The translations under genes were made by a program, and so were the position numbers. A stretch of DNA of 7,964 bases from Thermoplasmata archaeon (GTDB lineage: Archaea > Thermoplasmatota > Thermoplasmata > Thermoplasmatales > Thermoplasmataceae), in NCBI GenBank assembly GCA_021826765.1, contig JAKAYK010000042.1, positions 1-7,964 of the forward strand, written 5' to 3'. The notes below the pieces were generated by a model, which saw only the letters and a list, made by a program, of their open reading frames with translations, searched no databases and was not told the DNA's origin. Position 1 is the first letter of the stretch. Each line of letters starts with the position of its first letter. Positions 4,995-7,964 of this stretch are shown here, piece by piece.

Positions 4995-6332
4995 ATGTTT
5001 AAGTTTAAGTTACCGGATATTGGTGAAGGAGTCACGGAAGGAGAAATAATCAAGTGGCTCGTATCTGAGGGCCAGACAGTTAAGAAGGATCAGGAAATGG
5101 TAGAGATAATGACCGATAAGGTCAATATCAGCATACCTTCCCCAGTGGAGGGGAAAGTACTGAAACTCGTCTATCCTGCCGGAAAAGTAGTCAAGGTGGG
5201 AGAGGAGATCATAGAAATTGATGACGGGAAACCAGATGTGGAGGAAAAGAAAGAACCCGTGAAACCAATGCATGAGGAAAAACCTGAGAAACAAACAGCG
5301 CCAGGATCAGAAACTCATAATAAAGAAAAAGGAGGAGAAAATAATATGGATGAAAAACCTGGAGAAAGAAAAGCTTTAGCAACACCAACCATAAGGAGGC
5401 TTGCGAGGGAGAGGAATATTGACATTGACCTGGTAAAGCCAACAGGTCCAAATGGAAGAATAACAATCGAGGACCTTGACAGAACAGAAAAGGAGCTTAA
5501 GGAAAGAAAGGAGACAAAAGTAGAAACTCCTCCTCCAGCTGCGGAACCAGCAAAAGAGCAGGTACAGATTGTTGAAGCAAATGCAGCGGAAACTCCCACT
5601 TCAGAACATCATGACCAACCAGCAGCACAAGTATCCGAAGCACCTGCACAGGCGGGGAAGGAAAAACCTGCGGCATCAGAATCCGATCAGATATACGAAC
5701 CGAAAGGGCTCAGAAGAATCATTTATGACAAGATGACAAAATCAAAGCAGATCATGCCTCATTTCATGATAGCAGAAACGATAAATATCGAGCTTATCAC
5801 AAAATCACTCAATGAGTTCAAGGAAAAAGGCGTCAAGGTCACAATGACACCGTTCTTTGTAAAAGCAGTGGCCGTCGCCCTTACTGAATTCCCAAAATTC
5901 AACGCACACTTTGATGAGGCAAACAAGAGATATATCTTCAGGAAGATCGTCAATATAGGTGTTGCAATTGACACTCCCGATGGTCTCACAGTGGCTGTTG
6001 TGAAGGATGCAGTCAACAAGTCTGTTATGCAGATTTCAGATGAAATTGCTGAACTTGCAAAGAAGGCAAGAGAGAACAAGCTTTCACTTCAGGATGTTCA
6101 GGATTCTACATTTACATTATCCAATGTTGGATCCATTGGCGGTGTGTTATCCACGCCAATCATAAATTATCCAGAAGTTGCAATTCTTGCTGTCCACAGG
6201 CCTTTTGATGGGGTGAATACATACATATCCCTGTCATGTGATCACAGACTCATAGACGGAGCAGACGCTGCCAGATTCATATCAAAGGTTAGGGAATACC
6301 TGCACAATCCTATAACATTCCTGATACGGTGA
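4995..6332 (+). CDS. 2-oxoacid dehydrogenase complex E2 component, dihydrolipoamide acyltransferase
   Basis: 445 residues in the order lipoyl domain, linker, subunit-binding domain, linker, catalytic domain. The lipoyl domain (1-78) starts FKLPDIGEG and has EIMTDKVNISIPSP (38-51), with Lys42 the lipoylation site. Linker 1 (79-125) is rich in Lys, Glu and Pro. The peripheral-subunit-binding domain (126-163, ALATPTIRRLARERNIDIDL...GPNGRITIEDL) should bind E1 and E3. Linker 2 (164-232) is Ala/Pro/Glu rich. The catalytic domain (233-445) ends in SCDHRLIDGADAARF, where His417 and Asp421 form the acyltransferase HRxxDG motif, and NVGSIGG (377-383) is typical of the core. A single lipoyl domain fits archaeal and Gram-positive-like E2 proteins; the core usually assembles as a 24- or 60-mer. 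A second complete start site lies within linker 1 (see 5331-5348). Confidence 0.96.
   Translation: MFKFKLPDIGEGVTEGEIIKWLVSEGQTVKKDQEMVEIMTDKVNISIPSPVEGKVLKLVYPAGKVVKVGEEIIEIDDGKPDVEEKKEPVKPMHEEKPEKQTAPGSETHNKEKGGENNMDEKPGERKALATPTIRRLARERNIDIDLVKPTGPNGRITIEDLDRTEKELKERKETKVETPPPAAEPAKEQVQIVEANAAETPTSEHHDQPAAQVSEAPAQAGKEKPAASESDQIYEPKGLRRIIYDKMTKSKQIMPHFMIAETINIELITKSLNEFKEKGVKVTMTPFFVKAVAVALTEFPKFNAHFDEANKRYIFRKIVNIGVAIDTPDGLTVAVVKDAVNKSVMQISDEIAELAKKARENKLSLQDVQDSTFTLSNVGSIGGVLSTPIINYPEVAILAVHRPFDGVNTYISLSCDHRLIDGADAARFISKVREYLHNPITFLIR
5331..5348 (+). promoter_or_regulatory. SD plus in-frame ATG inside the E2 linker: possible internal translation start
   Basis: GGAGGAG at 5331-5337 is followed 8 bases later by ATG 5346, in the E2 frame (Met118). 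It equals the E1-beta SD in sequence and is stronger than the main E2 SD. Initiation here would give a 328-residue protein with the subunit-binding and catalytic domains but no lipoyl domain. The codons also spell the plausible linker Lys-Gly-Gly-Glu, so chance is possible. Confidence 0.4.
6328..6332 (+). promoter_or_regulatory. RBS of E3, containing the E2 stop codon
   Basis: GGTGA, 4 bases before ATG 6337, with the E2 TGA as its last three bases. This is the same arrangement as at the lipA/E1-alpha and E1-beta/E2 junctions, and it implies reinitiation or coupling. Confidence 0.7.
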
Positions 6333-6336
6333 AAAA

Positions 6337-7656
6337 ATGAAATTTGATGTCATAGTAATAGGTGGGGGGCCAGGAGGATACTCTGCGGCCATACGATTGG
6401 GCCAGAAGGGTAAGACTGTTCTGCTTGTGGAAAAAAATAAGATTGGAGGTGAATGCCTCAATTATGGATGCATACCCTCAAAAGCGCTCATAGAAATGGC
6501 AAACAGCCTTGGATATCTGAAGACACTTCCAGGTGTAAGAATGAGCTATAATGTGGACATGTCCCAGTGGCAGAACTGGAAATGGACCATGATTAACAGG
6601 CTTGTATCCGGGGTAGAAACTTTGTGCAGGGCCTTTGGAGTGAAAATTATACAGGGTGATGCACACATTATTGACAAACAGCATATAAAAGTGGGGCAGG
6701 AAACACACACATGCGATAAGCTAGTGATTGCAACAGGATCTTCGCCAATTCAGAGGGGTGAATTCAAGGACATTCTCTACAACAAAGAAATTCTTGACCT
6801 TAAAACAATTCCAAAGGATCTCATCATAATTGGTGGAGGATATATTGGAGTTGAACTTGGTATTGCGTTTGCAAAACTGGGAACCCAGGTTACCCTTATT
6901 GAAATGCTTCCGGGAATTCTTTCGGGATTCGAAACTGAACTTGTAAAACCGGTTGAGAGAAGAATGAAGGAACTTGGAATAAGAATCATGATTTCTGCAA
7001 AGGTGGCTGCAGTCGAGAAGAGAGACAGATACTATGTGAGAATGGAATCTGGCGCAAACCTTTCTGCAGATTATGTTCTTCTTACGATTGGAAGGAAACC
7101 AAATGTGGATGGCTTTGGACTGGAAAATCTCAAACTGGAAATGGAGAATGGCGCCATAAAAACCGACAAACACAAAGAAACCAGTGAGAAGGGAGTCTAT
7201 GCAGTTGGAGATGTGACCGGAGGTGTGATGCTTGCACACAAGGCATTCTACGAGGGAGAAATAGCGGCAGATAACATTAGTGGAAAGAATACAGAGGTTG
7301 GCTACTACGCTATGCCTTACGTAGTGTTTGCTGATCCGGAAATCGCATTCACCGGAGCAAAGAGCGAAAAGAGCACCAGATATCCAATAGCTGCTAACGG
7401 GAGAAGCCAGGGTCTCAACATGTCCCAGGGATTCTATACCATTTACTACACTAACGATGGTACAGTCACTGGAGCTGCCATAGCTGCCCCACATGCTTCA
7501 GAAATGATTTCTGAACTTTCCCTTGCCATAGAGGCTGGCCTTAATGTTGAGGATATTGGAGCAACTATTCATCCACACCCAACTGTGTCAGAAGGTATTC
7601 AAGAATCGGCTCAGATAGCGTATGGAAAACCACTGCACTTCAAGCCTATCTCTTGA
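6337..7656 (+). CDS. lpdA: Dihydrolipoamide dehydrogenase (E3)
   Basis: 439 residues. It is a flavoprotein disulfide reductase that re-oxidises the dihydrolipoyl arm of E2 and passes electrons through FAD to NAD+. Motifs are the FAD-binding GGGPGG (9-14), the redox disulfide GGECLNYGCIPSK (Cys40, Cys45), ATGSSP (132-137), the NAD-binding GGGYIG (166-171) with Glu189 after the second strand favouring NAD over NADP, the second FAD segment GVYAVGDVTGG (286-296), and the C-terminal active-site HPHPTVSE, with His414 and Glu419 as the acid-base pair. It is shorter than usual E3 (about 460-475): after ADPEIAFTG (332-340) only about ten residues (AKSEKSTRYP) precede IAANGR, where most E3 proteins carry about twenty. 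WQNWKW at 79-84 is an unusually Trp-rich patch. The gene follows E2 by four bases and its 3' end overlaps lipB by 35 bases. Confidence 0.95.
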   Translation: MKFDVIVIGGGPGGYSAAIRLGQKGKTVLLVEKNKIGGECLNYGCIPSKALIEMANSLGYLKTLPGVRMSYNVDMSQWQNWKWTMINRLVSGVETLCRAFGVKIIQGDAHIIDKQHIKVGQETHTCDKLVIATGSSPIQRGEFKDILYNKEILDLKTIPKDLIIIGGGYIGVELGIAFAKLGTQVTLIEMLPGILSGFETELVKPVERRMKELGIRIMISAKVAAVEKRDRYYVRMESGANLSADYVLLTIGRKPNVDGFGLENLKLEMENGAIKTDKHKETSEKGVYAVGDVTGGVMLAHKAFYEGEIAADNISGKNTEVGYYAMPYVVFADPEIAFTGAKSEKSTRYPIAANGRSQGLNMSQGFYTIYYTNDGTVTGAAIAAPHASEMISELSLAIEAGLNVEDIGATIHPHPTVSEGIQESAQIAYGKPLHFKPIS

Positions 7657-7964
7657 TCTCCATACGAAAAACTACCAGTACGTCCTCGATTTGCAGAGAG
7701 AGATTCATGAGTTGAGATGCAGGGATAAGATCCCTGATATCTTTATTTTTGTTGAACATGAACCTGTCTATACCATGGGAAGAAACTCAAAACAGGATAA
7801 TTTTCCTGGATTGAAGCCTATTCTTGTAGAGAGAGGAGGAGATGTGACCTACCATGGTCCAGGTCAGTTGGTTGTGTACCCAATAGTGAGAGTTTTCAAT
7901 CAGGGAGAGGCCCCTGACCTGAGAAAATTTGTACTCTGGGTGGAGAATATTATATCCTGCGCAC
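7622..7964 (+). CDS. lipB: Lipoyl(octanoyl) transferase LipB, N-terminal part (cut by window edge)
   Basis: Partial: 114 codons are visible. The family moves an octanoyl group from a carrier (acyl carrier protein in bacteria) to the lipoyl lysine, the step before LipA. Signatures are LDLHTKNYQYVLDLQ (11-25), equivalent to the family's LGxxDYxxALxLQ start; IFIFVEHEPVYTMGR (40-54), equivalent to LLLVEHPPVYTLGR; and RGGDVTYHGPGQLVVYPI (71-88), the hallmark substrate-binding motif. The catalytic Cys and Lys lie beyond the window. The start is set at ATG 7622, the only upstream in-frame start that covers the conserved N-terminus; no good SD precedes it. It overlaps the last 35 bases of E3 in another frame, so translation probably depends on E3. 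With lipA at the other end of the operon it brackets the E1-E2-E3 genes with both lipoylation steps. Confidence 0.9.
   Translation, partial: MENHCTSSLSLDLHTKNYQYVLDLQREIHELRCRDKIPDIFIFVEHEPVYTMGRNSKQDNFPGLKPILVERGGDVTYHGPGQLVVYPIVRVFNQGEAPDLRKFVLWVENIISCA

Noticed and set aside
6721..7494. Long 257-codon open frame on the minus strand opposite E3
   Set aside because: It lies wholly within the clearly identified E3 coding region, its translation is Cys/Ser/His-rich with no recognisable motif, and no promoter or SD supports it. It is a by-product of E3 codon usage.

Overview
The window looks like a chromosomal segment of an acidophilic, Thermoplasmatales-type archaeon. The first genes of transcription units lack Shine-Dalgarno (SD) sites and carry TATA-like boxes 21-27 bases before the start codon, as expected for leaderless archaeal transcripts. 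Genes inside the operon carry GGAGG or GGTGA SD motifs. Arginine is written almost entirely with AGA/AGG, the tRNA gene encodes no CCA, and an archaeal-type riboflavin reductase is present. The order E1-alpha, E1-beta, E2, E3 matches the characterised 2-oxoacid dehydrogenase operon of Thermoplasma acidophilum as I remember it. The exact genus cannot be fixed from the sequence alone.

Layout. Bases 1-523 (minus) hold the N-terminal part of a RibD-C-type reductase of riboflavin synthesis. A 45-base divergent promoter region with one near-palindromic TATA box separates it from a possible leaderless small gene (569-709, plus). Bases 710-829 hold only an imperfect inverted repeat. Bases 830-1825 (minus) encode a polytopic membrane protein that resembles M48/HtpX peptidases but has lost all three zinc ligands and the catalytic glutamate. 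tRNA-Ile(GAT) lies at 1953-2027 (minus).

From 2151 to the right edge runs one tightly packed plus-strand operon: lipA, E1-alpha, E1-beta, E2, E3 and lipB (cut by the window end). The genes abut or overlap. At three junctions the TGA stop of one gene lies inside the GGTGA SD of the next.

The operon makes a lipoate-dependent 2-oxoacid dehydrogenase complex together with its cofactor-attachment enzymes. LipB should put an octanoyl group on Lys42 of the E2 lipoyl domain and LipA should insert two sulfurs. E1 (alpha and beta) then decarboxylates a 2-oxoacid and acylates the lipoyl arm, E2 passes the acyl group to CoA, and E3 re-oxidises the arm with NAD+. No frameshift or mobile element was seen. 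The points most worth following are the inactivated M48-like protein, a strong in-frame SD plus ATG inside the E2 linker, the use of LipB in an archaeon expected to lack acyl carrier protein, and the small divergent ORF.
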